Part shown: in pieces, positions 19,386-27,964 of the stretch
How the letters are laid out: each line of letters starts with the position of its first letter
Numbering within the stretch: the stretch's first letter is position 1
NCBI RefSeq assembly: GCF_040833995.1
Contig: NZ_CP162137.1
Span: 1,070,001 to 1,134,000, forward strand
Direction: 5' to 3'
DNA from: Leptospira sp. WS58.C1
GTDB lineage: Bacteria; Spirochaetota; Leptospiria; Leptospirales; Leptospiraceae
DNA length: 64,000 nt
Position numbers and translations under genes: made by a program
The notes under the pieces: generated by a model
What the model saw: only the letters and a program-made list of their open reading frames with translations
What the model was told of the DNA's origin: nothing
The model's database searches: none

Positions 19386-21311
19386 TCAACTTTGTTTTCC
19401 CGAATAGAGGACCACTGTGGACCAAGGTTCCATTTCAATTTTGAGAACTTTTTTACGTGAATCTATTTCCAAGGAGTCCGGCTTTTTCCCTGTCCAATAA
19501 TCTATGGAATTTTTTTTGTCCCAAGGAAAGAATAAGGAGAGTAAAATTTCCTTTTTCTCGTCGCTTGGATTCCAAATCCCTAAATAACCGGATGGATTGT
19601 AGAGAGCACTCGGAAAAAATTCGGTCCCTAGTCCCACAGGAAGAGGAGTTTTACTTCTACATTTGGATTGGAGAGCTAAACTTTTTTGTAATAATTCCAA
19701 ACGATCTTCGTTTACCAGGGAAAGATCGTCTGAAACGAATAACATTCCCCCGGAGACAGACATGATACTTGCCATGATCTTTGTTTGGGCTTCCGTCATG
19801 CTGTTTTTCTTTTTTCGGACCAAAAGGCAATCCGGGTCATTCAACCAAAGAGTCCTATGCATGGAGGCTCTCGTAATATCGTTGATAAGCGCTCTTTCAG
19901 TGCAGAGCCCATTTCTATCCTTTACTAGAATTCTAGACTTTTCTCTGTACCAAAAAGGGGCTACATCGCAGGAAATTCTCATTGCATCAAATAACCCAAT
20001 GGAAGGAAGCATAGGTGCTCCACAACCTAAGAGGAATATATCTTTTCCGACCACTTTTCGAATGAACTTAATTGCATCCGCATAACGAGTGTGAGGTGAA
20101 ACGCTTCGATCGTAAGTCCAACCCGGCAATAATGCGGAATACAAGAAGTCCAATTTTAGGTATTTGTATCCGTATTCTTTAACGATAGTTTTGAAAACTG
20201 TGGCTAAAAATTCTTTAGACGCGGGATGGGTCACATCTAAACAGTAAGTATAATCCATTCCCCAATTCGGATTCCAAAGCGCCGGTACCGGATTTCCGTC
20301 CCTATCTTTTAAGACAGCTTCCGGGAATTTTTGGAAAAATTTGGATTTTTTGCGAACGAGGAACGGGGCAAGCCAGATCCCTGGGAGTAATTTTTCGGAA
20401 CGGATCGCTTCGGCAAGTAATCCCATTCCACCGGGGAAACGATCGTTTGTTTCCAGCCAATCCCCGATCTCGGCTTGATACCCGTCGTCTATTTGGAAAA
20501 CTTTTAATCCTAAATTCTTAGATCTGAGTTCTTTTAAATTTTGGAGAATAATCTTCTCCGAAATTTTGGTGTAATAATGATACCAAGAACACCAGCCTGT
20601 AGGCACCTGAGTTTCCGGAAGTTTTACCTTTAGGTTTTTTGCAAGTTCCGCAAAATAATTTTTGGTAAAGATCGCTTCGTCGCCCGTAAATTTGGAAACG
20701 CGGATCTGAGTGAGTGGTAGCTTGTTCCCTTTAAAATCCTCGAACCGGTAAAAATCGTATACGACTCGAATATCTCCGCTAAAAAAATGGTCGGAGGTTT
20801 TTGGGGAAGAAGATGAAGTCAGGATTTTAAACTTAACTCCTTCTTCTCCCTTGGAGATTGCTCCCGCAAAAAATTTAGAGTCTTCGTTTTTAGGCAATAG
20901 GATAACGTAAGCCTCCGAGATCCAGTTGCCTTCTTCTCCGGAATGTTCAGAATAGATATTTTCTTGGGAGAATTGTAAAAAACCTAATTTGGGAGAGATA
21001 TCTGCGGCTTCCAAATTTTCGGAAGCGGATAGACTCCAGGACTGGTATCCATGTCTGAAAATCCTACCTTCTTTAATCCCATGGGAAGGAAGTTCCCATT
21101 CCAGGGTTAAAAGTTCCAAACCTGCCGGAGGTCTTTTTTCTGCGATCCATTCTAAAACGGGAGCGTACGTGGATTTACCCTGAGACTTGATTAATTTAAA
21201 GGAAAACTTATAATTCCCGCAATTGCTCTTGGTCTCGGCTCTTCCCGCCGGAAACTCAAACTGAGACTTTTGTTCTTCTTCATAGATACGGGTGCGCAAA
21301 ACTGCTTTCAT
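19386..21311 (-). CDS. Alpha-galactosidase-like glycoside hydrolase (GH36 type)
   Basis: A 641-residue protein with an N-terminal beta-rich domain (1-230) and a TIM barrel. Barrel motifs are PTGWCSWYHYY (237-247), FQIDDGYQ (272-279), WNPNWGMDY, YLKLDFLYSA with probable nucleophile D388, and RISCDVAPFW with probable acid/base D449. These match the retaining GH36 alpha-galactosidase/melibiase pattern. No signal peptide is visible, so it is probably cytoplasmic. No sugar transporter or regulator is adjacent. The substrate could be galactosides, N-acetylgalactosaminides or another alpha-sugar, so the name is family-level. Confidence 0.85.
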   Translation of the reverse strand: MKAVLRTRIYEEEQKSQFEFPAGRAETKSNCGNYKFSFKLIKSQGKSTYAPVLEWIAEKRPPAGLELLTLEWELPSHGIKEGRIFRHGYQSWSLSASENLEAADISPKLGFLQFSQENIYSEHSGEEGNWISEAYVILLPKNEDSKFFAGAISKGEEGVKFKILTSSSSPKTSDHFFSGDIRVVYDFYRFEDFKGNKLPLTQIRVSKFTGDEAIFTKNYFAELAKNLKVKLPETQVPTGWCSWYHYYTKISEKIILQNLKELRSKNLGLKVFQIDDGYQAEIGDWLETNDRFPGGMGLLAEAIRSEKLLPGIWLAPFLVRKKSKFFQKFPEAVLKDRDGNPVPALWNPNWGMDYTYCLDVTHPASKEFLATVFKTIVKEYGYKYLKLDFLYSALLPGWTYDRSVSPHTRYADAIKFIRKVVGKDIFLLGCGAPMLPSIGLFDAMRISCDVAPFWYREKSRILVKDRNGLCTERALINDITRASMHRTLWLNDPDCLLVRKKKNSMTEAQTKIMASIMSVSGGMLFVSDDLSLVNEDRLELLQKSLALQSKCRSKTPLPVGLGTEFFPSALYNPSGYLGIWNPSDEKKEILLSLFFPWDKKNSIDYWTGKKPDSLEIDSRKKVLKIEMEPWSTVVLYSGKQS

Positions 21312-21417
21312 TCTGGGACGATGGTTTACTGATTCGAAAGATAGAAAAGGAAAAAAACCGTCGGGGAAGTCGGACTTTTCTTGCGGACCTGAGATCCGGT
21401 TCGATTATTTTGGCTTT

Positions 21418-22056
21418 ATGGCATCTAACCGCGCGAACAATAAACCGGATCTGTTTCCGGGAGATCTTTCCGAAGAGAGATTTAATGAATATCTAGAAGA
21501 AGATCATTTGGCAGTGGATTGCGAAATGATGGGTTTAAATCCCAGAAGAGATCGTCTATGCGTGGTCCAGATCTGTGATTCTAAAAATAGGGTGAGCCTG
21601 GTGCAAATTCTGCCCGATCAAACAGAGGCCCCTAGACTCAAAAAACTATTCGAAAACCCGGGTATTATCAAGGTATTCCATTTTGCCAGGATGGATACCC
21701 TCTTCTTAAGATACAGGCTAGGTATTCTGACCAAGGGGATTTTTTGTACAAAGATCGGATCTAAACTTGCTCGCACGTATACGGATAGACATGGCCTAAG
21801 AGATATTATCCGAGAATTTTTCGACGAGACTTTGGACAAAAAAAATCAGTCTTCGGATTGGGGAGCTCAAACTCTCACTAAGGATCAGATCGAATATGCT
21901 TCCGGAGATGTTCTATTCCTGATTTCTCTATCACAAAAGCTTACTCAAATATTAATCAGAGAAGGAAGATATGAACTCGCTCAAGAAGCGTTCCAATGTC
22001 TTCCCGTATTCAATCAGATCGATTGGCTTCAAATGGAGAATTTATTCGAACATTGA
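21418..22056 (+). CDS. 3'-5' exonuclease, ribonuclease D-like
   Basis: A 212-residue DEDDy-family exonuclease. Exo I is AVDCEMMGL (Asp and Glu metal ligands near residues 34-36), Exo II is VFHFARMDTLFL, and Exo III is YASGDVLFL with the tyrosine and aspartate in place. The family trims RNA 3' ends; C-terminal HRDC domains of longer RNase D are absent, as in short forms. ATG 21418 is chosen because earlier codons lie in the divergent alpha-galactosidase start region. The stop overlaps the radA TTG start. Confidence 0.85.
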   Translation: MASNRANNKPDLFPGDLSEERFNEYLEEDHLAVDCEMMGLNPRRDRLCVVQICDSKNRVSLVQILPDQTEAPRLKKLFENPGIIKVFHFARMDTLFLRYRLGILTKGIFCTKIGSKLARTYTDRHGLRDIIREFFDETLDKKNQSSDWGAQTLTKDQIEYASGDVLFLISLSQKLTQILIREGRYELAQEAFQCLPVFNQIDWLQMENLFEH

Positions 22057-23420
22057 AAAAGAAAATTTCCAAAGTCTTTCTTTGTCAATCCTGCGGACAG
22101 GAATTTTCCCGTTGGGCGGGCAAATGTGAATCCTGCGGTAAATGGAATACGATCGTGGAAGAATCGGGAGGGGATCGTTTTTCTTCTTCCCCCAGTTATA
22201 AAAAATCCGCGGTTTATAAAGAACCTGTTCCGATCAATTCCATTCCTTCCGATGATACAAAACGTTTGAGTTCGGGTCTTTCCGAACTGGATCTGGTTTT
22301 AGGCGGGGGACTTGTTCCTGGAAGTTTGATCCTGGTAGGCGGAGAACCAGGAGTTGGTAAGTCCACTCTCATCTTAGAGATCAGCAGAAGTATGATCTCT
22401 CATGGTAAAAAAATACTTTATATATCCGGTGAGGAATCCTCGGCTCAAGTGGGACTCAGAGCAGCTAGGATGAATGTTCTATCAGAGAACCTTCTTCTTT
22501 CCTCCGAAACCTACGCGGAGAATATTTCCGCAATGGTCGAGGATGTTTCTCCCGATTTAGTTTTCGTGGATTCCATCCAAACTCTTACAAGAGAGGCTCT
22601 TCCGAACCAAGCGGGAACCGTCACACAACTTAGAGAATGTACACAAGTGCTTTTGGAAACGGCAAAACGTACAGGTATCCCGATCTTAATGACCGGTCAT
22701 ATCACGAAAGATGGTGCAATTGCAGGCCCTAAGGTATTAGAACATTTAGTCGATACGGTATTGTACTTCGAAGGAGACAAACTGAATTATTTTAGACTTC
22801 TTCGCGCCGTAAAAAACAGATTCGGCGCGGTAGGTGATCTTGCCGTTTTTGAAATGTTGGAATCCGGATTAAAAGAAGTAAAAGACAGACAAAGGGTATT
22901 TATCAGCTCGCTAACGGAAGGAAAAAGCGGTTCTGTAATCAGCTCGGTATTAGAAGGAAGCCGTGCACTCAGTGTAGAAGTCCAAGCTTTGGTGAGTCGG
23001 ACCAATTACTCCCAAGCAAGAAGAATGGCGGAAGGTCCCGACACTCGAAGACTTATACTGCTTGCTGCGGTAATTGAAAAATACTTGGGGCATACATTAT
23101 CGGAATGTGATATATTCGGGAATCTGGCGGGTGGTCTGCAAGTGGACGAACCTGCACTCGACCTTGCGATCTGTGCTTCTATACTTTCCAGTTATACGGA
23201 AAGACCGGTACAGTCGGGATATGCGGTCATTGGAGAAGTCGGACTCTCCGGAGAAGTTCGTTCCGTTGGCCAGGTTTCCCTACGCTTGAAAGAATTGAAA
23301 GGTGTAGGGATCGAAACCGTATTTCTTCCCAAAGGGAATTTGGCGGAGATAGAAAAAATTCCCGGAATGGAAATCGTAGGTATCAGCGCACTCAGAGAAT
23401 TAGAAGGTCTCTTTAAGTGA
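22053..23420 (+). CDS. radA: DNA repair protein RadA
   Basis: A protein of about 455 residues that promotes branch migration in homologous recombination. A four-cysteine zinc finger (CQSCG...CESC, about 10-27) leads, then GGEPGVGKST (Walker A), the RadA-specific KNRFGAVGD motif, and a Lon-protease-like C-terminal domain. A TTG overlapping the RNase D stop (TTGA) is the preferred start; an in-frame ATG at 21996 would add 19 residues encoded within RNase D. The gene overlaps the next start as GTGA. Confidence 0.95.
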   Translation: MKKKISKVFLCQSCGQEFSRWAGKCESCGKWNTIVEESGGDRFSSSPSYKKSAVYKEPVPINSIPSDDTKRLSSGLSELDLVLGGGLVPGSLILVGGEPGVGKSTLILEISRSMISHGKKILYISGEESSAQVGLRAARMNVLSENLLLSSETYAENISAMVEDVSPDLVFVDSIQTLTREALPNQAGTVTQLRECTQVLLETAKRTGIPILMTGHITKDGAIAGPKVLEHLVDTVLYFEGDKLNYFRLLRAVKNRFGAVGDLAVFEMLESGLKEVKDRQRVFISSLTEGKSGSVISSVLEGSRALSVEVQALVSRTNYSQARRMAEGPDTRRLILLAAVIEKYLGHTLSECDIFGNLAGGLQVDEPALDLAICASILSSYTERPVQSGYAVIGEVGLSGEVRSVGQVSLRLKELKGVGIETVFLPKGNLAEIEKIPGMEIVGISALRELEGLFK

Positions 23421-24529
23421 AAGTCGGGTTTTCGAAAAATTCGTTTGTAAGTTGTTTATATATTATAAAATCATTATATATTAATTTTTTGTTTTTCTTC
23501 CTTGCTTTTTTCGTTTTACCGGCCTCGGCCCAGGAAATAGATCCGTTACTTCGCCAACCATGGTTTGGAGATCAGGAAAAAAAAGAGGAACTGCTATATA
23601 ATAGACTTCAGACCGCGTTTCGTCTAAGCGCTCATTATGTCTGGAAGACCGATTCCAGATCCCGCAATTATCGTTTTTACAAAGACGGAAAAGTGGAGAT
23701 GATCCTGGATCGGAATTATAAGGAAGTCTTTCCGAACAGACAAGAATTGGATCTGCATTATAGCGAAGCGGAAAGTCTGCAAAAGCATGCAAATCCGTAT
23801 TCGGCGATCCGTCTCTTAAAGGGATCCATGTACTGTTACAGGTTGAGATATGGAAAACTGGTGCCGGAAGGTTATGAAAGGACCGCAAAACTTCTTGCGA
23901 AATATTTAGATCAATATTCCCATAAAGAGAAAGAACTACAAAGACTCACAGATCCGTTCGGCTGTTGGACTCCAGAAAATTTAAAGATCAGAAGTTCTGA
24001 CTTTGCTTATTCATTGGATCTTCCTTCGGATCTGACGTACTTATTTCCGGATGAGGATCGGGAATTTTCGGGAGAAGACTCGGATTATCTCTGGCAGGTC
24101 CATAGATTCTACCAAAACTTTCCGGTGGAAGGAGGACCTTCTCCTTTCGAAAAAGAATACAGAAAGAGTAGTGAAGGTATCTTATTTTTTCGGCCGGATC
24201 GGGTCGTATTCACGATCGGCACAACACTTCATTTTCATCCAACGATCTTTAACGCACAAAATTACTATCTAGTTTGGGATTCACTCCGAGGGATCAATTC
24301 CAGGACCATGAGAGAATGGAATTATCTCCGTAAAAAAGAAGGGGACTTATATAGAACGAGTTTCGATTTTGTGGGAGAAGATGGACGTAAGAGCCGGATC
24401 ATCATTTTGGAAAAATTTTATTTAAGAGGGACAAGAGGGATACTATTCTCTTTGGCCTATCCGAGCACATTAGAGGCCCTGGGCGCTAAAATCTGGAGTG
24501 GATTTTCTTCCTCTGTCGTCGTAGAATAA
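23417..24529 (+). CDS. Exported protein of unknown function
   Basis: A 370-residue protein with a GTG start overlapping the radA stop. A long hydrophobic N-terminus (to about residue 38, ending LPASAQ) predicts a signal peptide. The mature part is rich in aromatic and charged residues, with a WTPENL segment and a C-terminal beta-rich region, and no family that I recognise. The tight spacing to radA upstream and to the next membrane protein suggests co-transcription. Confidence 0.75.
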   Translation: MKVGFSKNSFVSCLYIIKSLYINFLFFFLAFFVLPASAQEIDPLLRQPWFGDQEKKEELLYNRLQTAFRLSAHYVWKTDSRSRNYRFYKDGKVEMILDRNYKEVFPNRQELDLHYSEAESLQKHANPYSAIRLLKGSMYCYRLRYGKLVPEGYERTAKLLAKYLDQYSHKEKELQRLTDPFGCWTPENLKIRSSDFAYSLDLPSDLTYLFPDEDREFSGEDSDYLWQVHRFYQNFPVEGGPSPFEKEYRKSSEGILFFRPDRVVFTIGTTLHFHPTIFNAQNYYLVWDSLRGINSRTMREWNYLRKKEGDLYRTSFDFVGEDGRKSRIIILEKFYLRGTRGILFSLAYPSTLEALGAKIWSGFSSSVVVE

Positions 24530-24535
24530 GAGGAG

Positions 24536-25339
24536 ATGTTTGCCTTAGTCAAAAACTGGGAAAACCAAAAACCGAAAAAGCCGGAACCTCCTTGGAGATT
24601 ATTGGGTTTGGGCCTCTTGTTCGTAAACGGAATGGCTGCATTGTTTTTGCCCATCGGTCTTTTCGGGACCTTGATCTCCACCATTGCTTGCCTCGGCTTT
24701 TTATTTCTTCCACTATTCTTCCTTACCTTGAAGCTGACTAAGTTTTACGGAAACAGTATATTTTTCGCTTTGTTTCTTGGCTTTATCTCCGCTCCCGTGT
24801 CCGCCTTGTATTTAAGCCATGCATTCGGATTTTTCCTGGGGTTAAAATCTCCCGAACAAACTATCTTTCAAATAGACAGCGGAGTTTCCAATTCTCATAT
24901 CTTCCGATTCACGGATTCCAAGTTTTTATATAAATACCAGGTCACTAAGACTACTCCCGGTTCTATTAAGAAAACATTGTATTTTCATGTGGCGCCTTGG
25001 GTCTCCTCCGATTGGAAAGAAGGGGATGAGGTCCTAACATGGGCGGTCTGCCCACAGTTCTCCGAAAAAGTATGTGATTGGGAGAAACAAAACACCAGAG
25101 TAGGGCAGTCTCTCTCCCACTCCAATATTGCGGGATTGAACTCGTATTATACGGAGGCGGTTCTGGAAGCTTGTAAAAAATTCGGATTCGATCCGCCTAA
25201 AAAACCACGGATCTTACTACCAATCTCCAATCCTGAAGAAGTTTTGTTCAATATGGGAGTCCTGGGTCTTGCGGGGCTTCTCGCCTTAAACTATATCTGG
25301 ATCATCGGGATCTTGGTTTGGAATAAACGAAAACATTAG
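24536..25339 (+). CDS. Membrane protein, unknown function
   Basis: A 267-residue protein. Three membrane helices are predicted near residues 23-45, 48-67 and 75-98, then a soluble domain of about 130 residues with two cysteines (CPQFSEKVC), then a fourth helix at about 240-260. GAGG lies directly before the ATG at 24536. No family is recognised. It ends 32 bases before repeat copy 3. Confidence 0.7.
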   Translation: MFALVKNWENQKPKKPEPPWRLLGLGLLFVNGMAALFLPIGLFGTLISTIACLGFLFLPLFFLTLKLTKFYGNSIFFALFLGFISAPVSALYLSHAFGFFLGLKSPEQTIFQIDSGVSNSHIFRFTDSKFLYKYQVTKTTPGSIKKTLYFHVAPWVSSDWKEGDEVLTWAVCPQFSEKVCDWEKQNTRVGQSLSHSNIAGLNSYYTEAVLEACKKFGFDPPKKPRILLPISNPEEVLFNMGVLGLAGLLALNYIWIIGILVWNKRKH

Positions 25340-25371
25340 GTTTCACGCGAAGCCGCTAAGGGAAGAAGGTT

Positions 25372-25461
25372 TTCGCACAGAGATCACGGAGAACACAGAG
25401 GTGTTTGGTTTGTAGGAACTCCTACAAAACCTCTTCGTGAACTTTGTGTGCTCCGTGCGAA
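25372..25461. repeat. Intergenic inverted repeat, copy 3 of 7, with nested palindrome
   Basis: A 90-base element opens with TTCGCACAGAG and closes with CTCCGTGCGAA. In its centre is the palindrome TTTGTAGGA-AC-TCCTACAAA (25409-25428). The palindrome recurs on its own at 48121 and 48255, so it appears to be a separate element nested in the larger repeat. Confidence 0.85.
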
Positions 25462-25479
25462 AAAAAAAGAATAGCGATT

Positions 25480-25890
25480 ATGTCTCATAAAATCTGCCGG
25501 GCGTTAGAGGATTTCCTTCACCCGGGGGAGGCTTTTCGGTCTCGCGGTCCGAAATTTTCGATTTTTTCTCCTGAAGCGCAAAAAACTTTTTACTTGGCTA
25601 ATTTTGGAACTTGGGCTACCGATATTTATACACAGAGACGGGAAGGAGAAATCTATTTGGACCCCGAAATCCTAACGGAGAAGGTCGCAACCCAGAACAA
25701 AAAGTTTCTGGTAGATCTAAAACGGAACGAGAACGGATACTATTTAAAAGTTTCCGAATGGTCCAATAGTAAAAAATCTTCCATATTCATTCCGGCAGAA
25801 GGTGTCGGAAGGATGATCGAGGTATTGCGTAAGTTCCAAAACCTGATACAGGATGGGGATATTACGGACATCCCTCCCTCTCGGAATTAG
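25480..25890 (+). CDS. PUR-domain nucleic-acid-binding protein
   Basis: A 136-residue protein with the PUR-like pattern of one beta-sheet and a helix: YYLKVSEWSNSKKSSIFIPAEG followed by a helix IEVLRKFQNL. Spirochaetes have a PUR-domain protein of this kind (BpuR in Borrelia) that binds DNA and RNA. The ATG at 25480 is chosen because an earlier GTG at 25444 lies in the repeat. It is the first gene before flaA2 and may share its transcript, so a role in flagellar gene control is possible but only inferred. Confidence 0.75.
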   Translation: MSHKICRALEDFLHPGEAFRSRGPKFSIFSPEAQKTFYLANFGTWATDIYTQRREGEIYLDPEILTEKVATQNKKFLVDLKRNENGYYLKVSEWSNSKKSSIFIPAEGVGRMIEVLRKFQNLIQDGDITDIPPSRN

Positions 25891-25924
25891 ATTGGATTGC
25901 ACTAAATCTTTAGGAGATGTTCTC

Positions 25925-26638
25925 ATGGGGAAAAAGACGTACTTATTAGCTAGCGTTCTCTTTTTCTTGGCGATTACCGGAACTTCCGGTCAGCAGCCTG
26001 CGGGAGGGAACCAAGGCGGCCAAGGCGGCCAAGCACCGGATCCCCTCGAGAAAATTATACTCGAAAACTTCGAGGAGTCCGAAGACTGGAGAGCTAAGTC
26101 AACTACTCCCCTGGGAGAGACTAAAACTCTTAAGATGGTTCAAAGAGGTCTGATCCGCGACGTATTCGACGAGAATACCGTTCCGGACAATGGTGGAGAC
26201 CAGTTGGAAAAGAACCATATCCTCGGTATCAAAACCTATTATAACGATCGAGGATTCGATAGAGTGGAAGTTTTCCCTCCTCACGAATATATCGTAAAAG
26301 GAAAAGCTCGCCAGGTCTCCATTTGGGCTCTGGGAAGAAAATTCCGTCACACTCTGTTCGTTAAACTGAGAGACTATAAAGGAAAAACTCATAATATTAG
26401 AATGGGGCGTTTGGACTATTTCGGCTGGAGAAAATTGACTGCCACCGTTCCGGGATTTGTTCCTCAAAGTACCAGATTTGCATTATTGGATAAGAACCTA
26501 AGATTCGTTTCCATTTTCGTGACCTCTGATGTTCATGAAGTGGGAGGAAGCTTCTACTTTTATGTGGATGATTTGGAAGTTCGTGCCGATAAATCTGATA
26601 CAAAGTATCCTGGTTCTGAAATTAAGGACAATTGGTGA
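25925..26638 (+). CDS. flaA2: Flagellar filament outer-layer protein FlaA2
   Basis: A 237-residue exported protein. Signal peptide MGKKTYLLASVLFFLAITGTSGQ is followed by a short glycine/glutamine linker and then FlaA domain features: ENFEESEDW, GIKTYYNDRGFDRVEVFPP, RQVSIWALGRKF and a C-terminal FYVDDLEV. FlaA proteins coat the periplasmic flagella of spirochaetes. ATG 25925 has GGAG about 8 bases upstream; longer in-frame starts add residues before the signal peptide. It is 18 bases before flaA1. Confidence 0.92.
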   Translation: MGKKTYLLASVLFFLAITGTSGQQPAGGNQGGQGGQAPDPLEKIILENFEESEDWRAKSTTPLGETKTLKMVQRGLIRDVFDENTVPDNGGDQLEKNHILGIKTYYNDRGFDRVEVFPPHEYIVKGKARQVSIWALGRKFRHTLFVKLRDYKGKTHNIRMGRLDYFGWRKLTATVPGFVPQSTRFALLDKNLRFVSIFVTSDVHEVGGSFYFYVDDLEVRADKSDTKYPGSEIKDNW

Positions 26639-26656
26639 TCTTTCGGTAGGACATGT

Positions 26657-27598
26657 ATGAAAAACCTCAGCAAAAAAACTAAAATCACCGCGGCAATAGC
26701 AGTAGGTATTTCTTCCATCCTTCTACTTGGGACCGTGAGCGCGCAATTTATCAAAAAGAAAAAAGGCGGGATCGAAACTCCTACCGGTATCGACGTAAGC
26801 GGGATGGAGTTACGCTCCATCACTGTGGAGTCCTGGGATAATCCTTCGGGTTCCGCTCCTTACGGTTGGGAAGTTACTACCGATAAGGACACACAAGTTC
26901 CGCAAGGACAGCAGGCTCAATACCAACCTGCTGCTTCCAACGCGCAAGCCTTGAGAGAAGTAAAACTTCTTCCTGGAAAACCTGGAGATATCAAGAACGT
27001 AGACGCCGGAACCGGAAAAGTTTTGGGAGTGAAGTTTGCATTCACTTTCCCTGGAGACAACTCCGTTACCATCCGTCCTCCTCGTACTCCTGAATACGAG
27101 ATCACTCGTAAAATGGCTTACTTGGATGCGAACAACAAAAGAAAAGAATTCAAGATCTACGGTGTGGAATTCCCAGGGATCGTAAAAGCGGTTTCCGTTT
27201 GGGTTTGCGGTCGAGGTAACGAATACAATCTGGAAGGTTGGTTAGAGGATTGGAAAGGTGATTCTCATATCTTCCAATTCGGAGATCTGGACTTTATCGG
27301 TTGGAGACCTCTTACTTTTGAAATTCCTACAGGAGTTCCTCAGGACGTAAACTCTTACCCTCAGGTTAAAACACTTGTATTCAAACAATTTAAAATTCGC
27401 TCTCGTAACGATACGAGTGGAGAAACCGTATACCTCTTCTTTGACGAGCTTAGAGTTCTATCGGACGTATTCGAGGTTCACTTCGACGGAGCTTCTATCG
27501 ATTTCGATGCGGACGATTGCCGTTCTAAACGTAAGTTGGATAAGATGTTGAAAGTGAAAGCAGAGAAAGAGTGTGAAGGTGGTGGAAACGGCAAATAA
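26657..27598 (+). CDS. flaA1: Flagellar filament outer-layer protein FlaA1
   Basis: A 313-residue exported FlaA protein. Signal peptide with a hydrophobic core (about 11-26) ends VSAQ. The mature protein has the FlaA core [22 protein letters not shown] and [10 protein letters not shown], parallel to FlaA2. It follows flaA2 by 18 bases and ends at a strong terminator, so flaA2-flaA1 form a unit. The two probably assemble together in the filament sheath. Confidence 0.93.
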   Translation: MKNLSKKTKITAAIAVGISSILLLGTVSAQFIKKKKGGIETPTGIDVSGMELRSITVESWDNPSGSAPYGWEVTTDKDTQVPQGQQAQYQPAASNAQALREVKLLPGKPGDIKNVDAGTGKVLGVKFAFTFPGDNSVTIRPPRTPEYEITRKMAYLDANNKRKEFKIYGVEFPGIVKAVSVWVCGRGNEYNLEGWLEDWKGDSHIFQFGDLDFIGWRPLTFEIPTGVPQDVNSYPQVKTLVFKQFKIRSRNDTSGETVYLFFDELRVLSDVFEVHFDGASIDFDADDCRSKRKLDKMLKVKAEKECEGGGNGK

Positions 27599-27626
27599 GC
27601 CTTTCCTTCATATCCGACTCTAATGA

Positions 27627-27656
27627 AACGCGGGAACCTCCCGCGTTTTTTGTTTT
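27627..27656 (+). terminator. Rho-independent terminator after flaA1
   Basis: AACGCGGGA pairs with TCCCGCGTT across ACC, followed by TTTTTGTTTT. It cleanly ends the flaA operon. Confidence 0.92.
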
Positions 27657-27668
27657 AAGAGAGAGAAG

Positions 27669-27771
27669 TTCGCACGGAGAACACAGAGAGCACTGAGGGC
27701 TTTGCGTTGTAGGAGTTCCTACGCAAATTTAAACCTTAACATACTCCGTGACCTCCGTGTGCTCTGTGCGC
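27669..27771. repeat. Intergenic inverted repeat, copy 4 of 7, with nested palindrome
   Basis: The element opens TTCGCACGGAGAACACAGAG and ends with CTCCGTG, CTCTGTGCGC units. In its centre is GTAGGA-GT-TCCTAC (27709-27722) flanked by TTTGCG and GCAAA. It lies between the flaA1 terminator and the greA promoter. Confidence 0.82.
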
Positions 27772-27830
27772 AAAAAATGTCTTTTTTTCAGTGAATTTAT
27801 ACCTAAGTAATAGCGAAAAGGCGCCTGTAC

Positions 27831-27870
27831 AAGCCTAAGCCCAAATTCTAGTTTACGGATAAGCCTAAGC
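27831..27870 (+). promoter_or_regulatory. 10-bp direct repeat pair, candidate operator at the greA promoter
   Basis: AAGCCTAAGC occurs exactly at 27831-27840 and again at 27861-27870, 30 bases apart start to start, close to three helical turns. The second copy lies between the -35 and -10 boxes of the greA promoter, so a bound protein would block it. Confidence 0.5.
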
Positions 27871-27879
27871 TGCTATAAT
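27852..27879 (+). promoter_or_regulatory. greA promoter
   Basis: TTTACG (27852-27857) and a perfect TATAAT (27874-27879) are 16 bases apart. This gives a leader of about 80 bases before the ATG at 27965. Confidence 0.6.
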
Positions 27880-27937
27880 TGATCTGAAAGGGCTCTTAAG
27901 AGACAAAAAAACCGCCCATCCGAACCTATTTTTGAAT

Positions 27938-27956
27938 GCCGACCCCGTCGGCGGAG
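27938..27956 (+). promoter_or_regulatory. greA leader hairpin abutting the ribosome-binding site
   Basis: GCCGAC (27938-27943) and GTCGGC (27947-27952) form a perfect 6-bp stem with a CCC loop, immediately followed by GGAG (27953-27956), the Shine-Dalgarno 8 bases before the ATG at 27965. Confidence 0.55.
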
Positions 27957-27964
27957 TAATTCCT

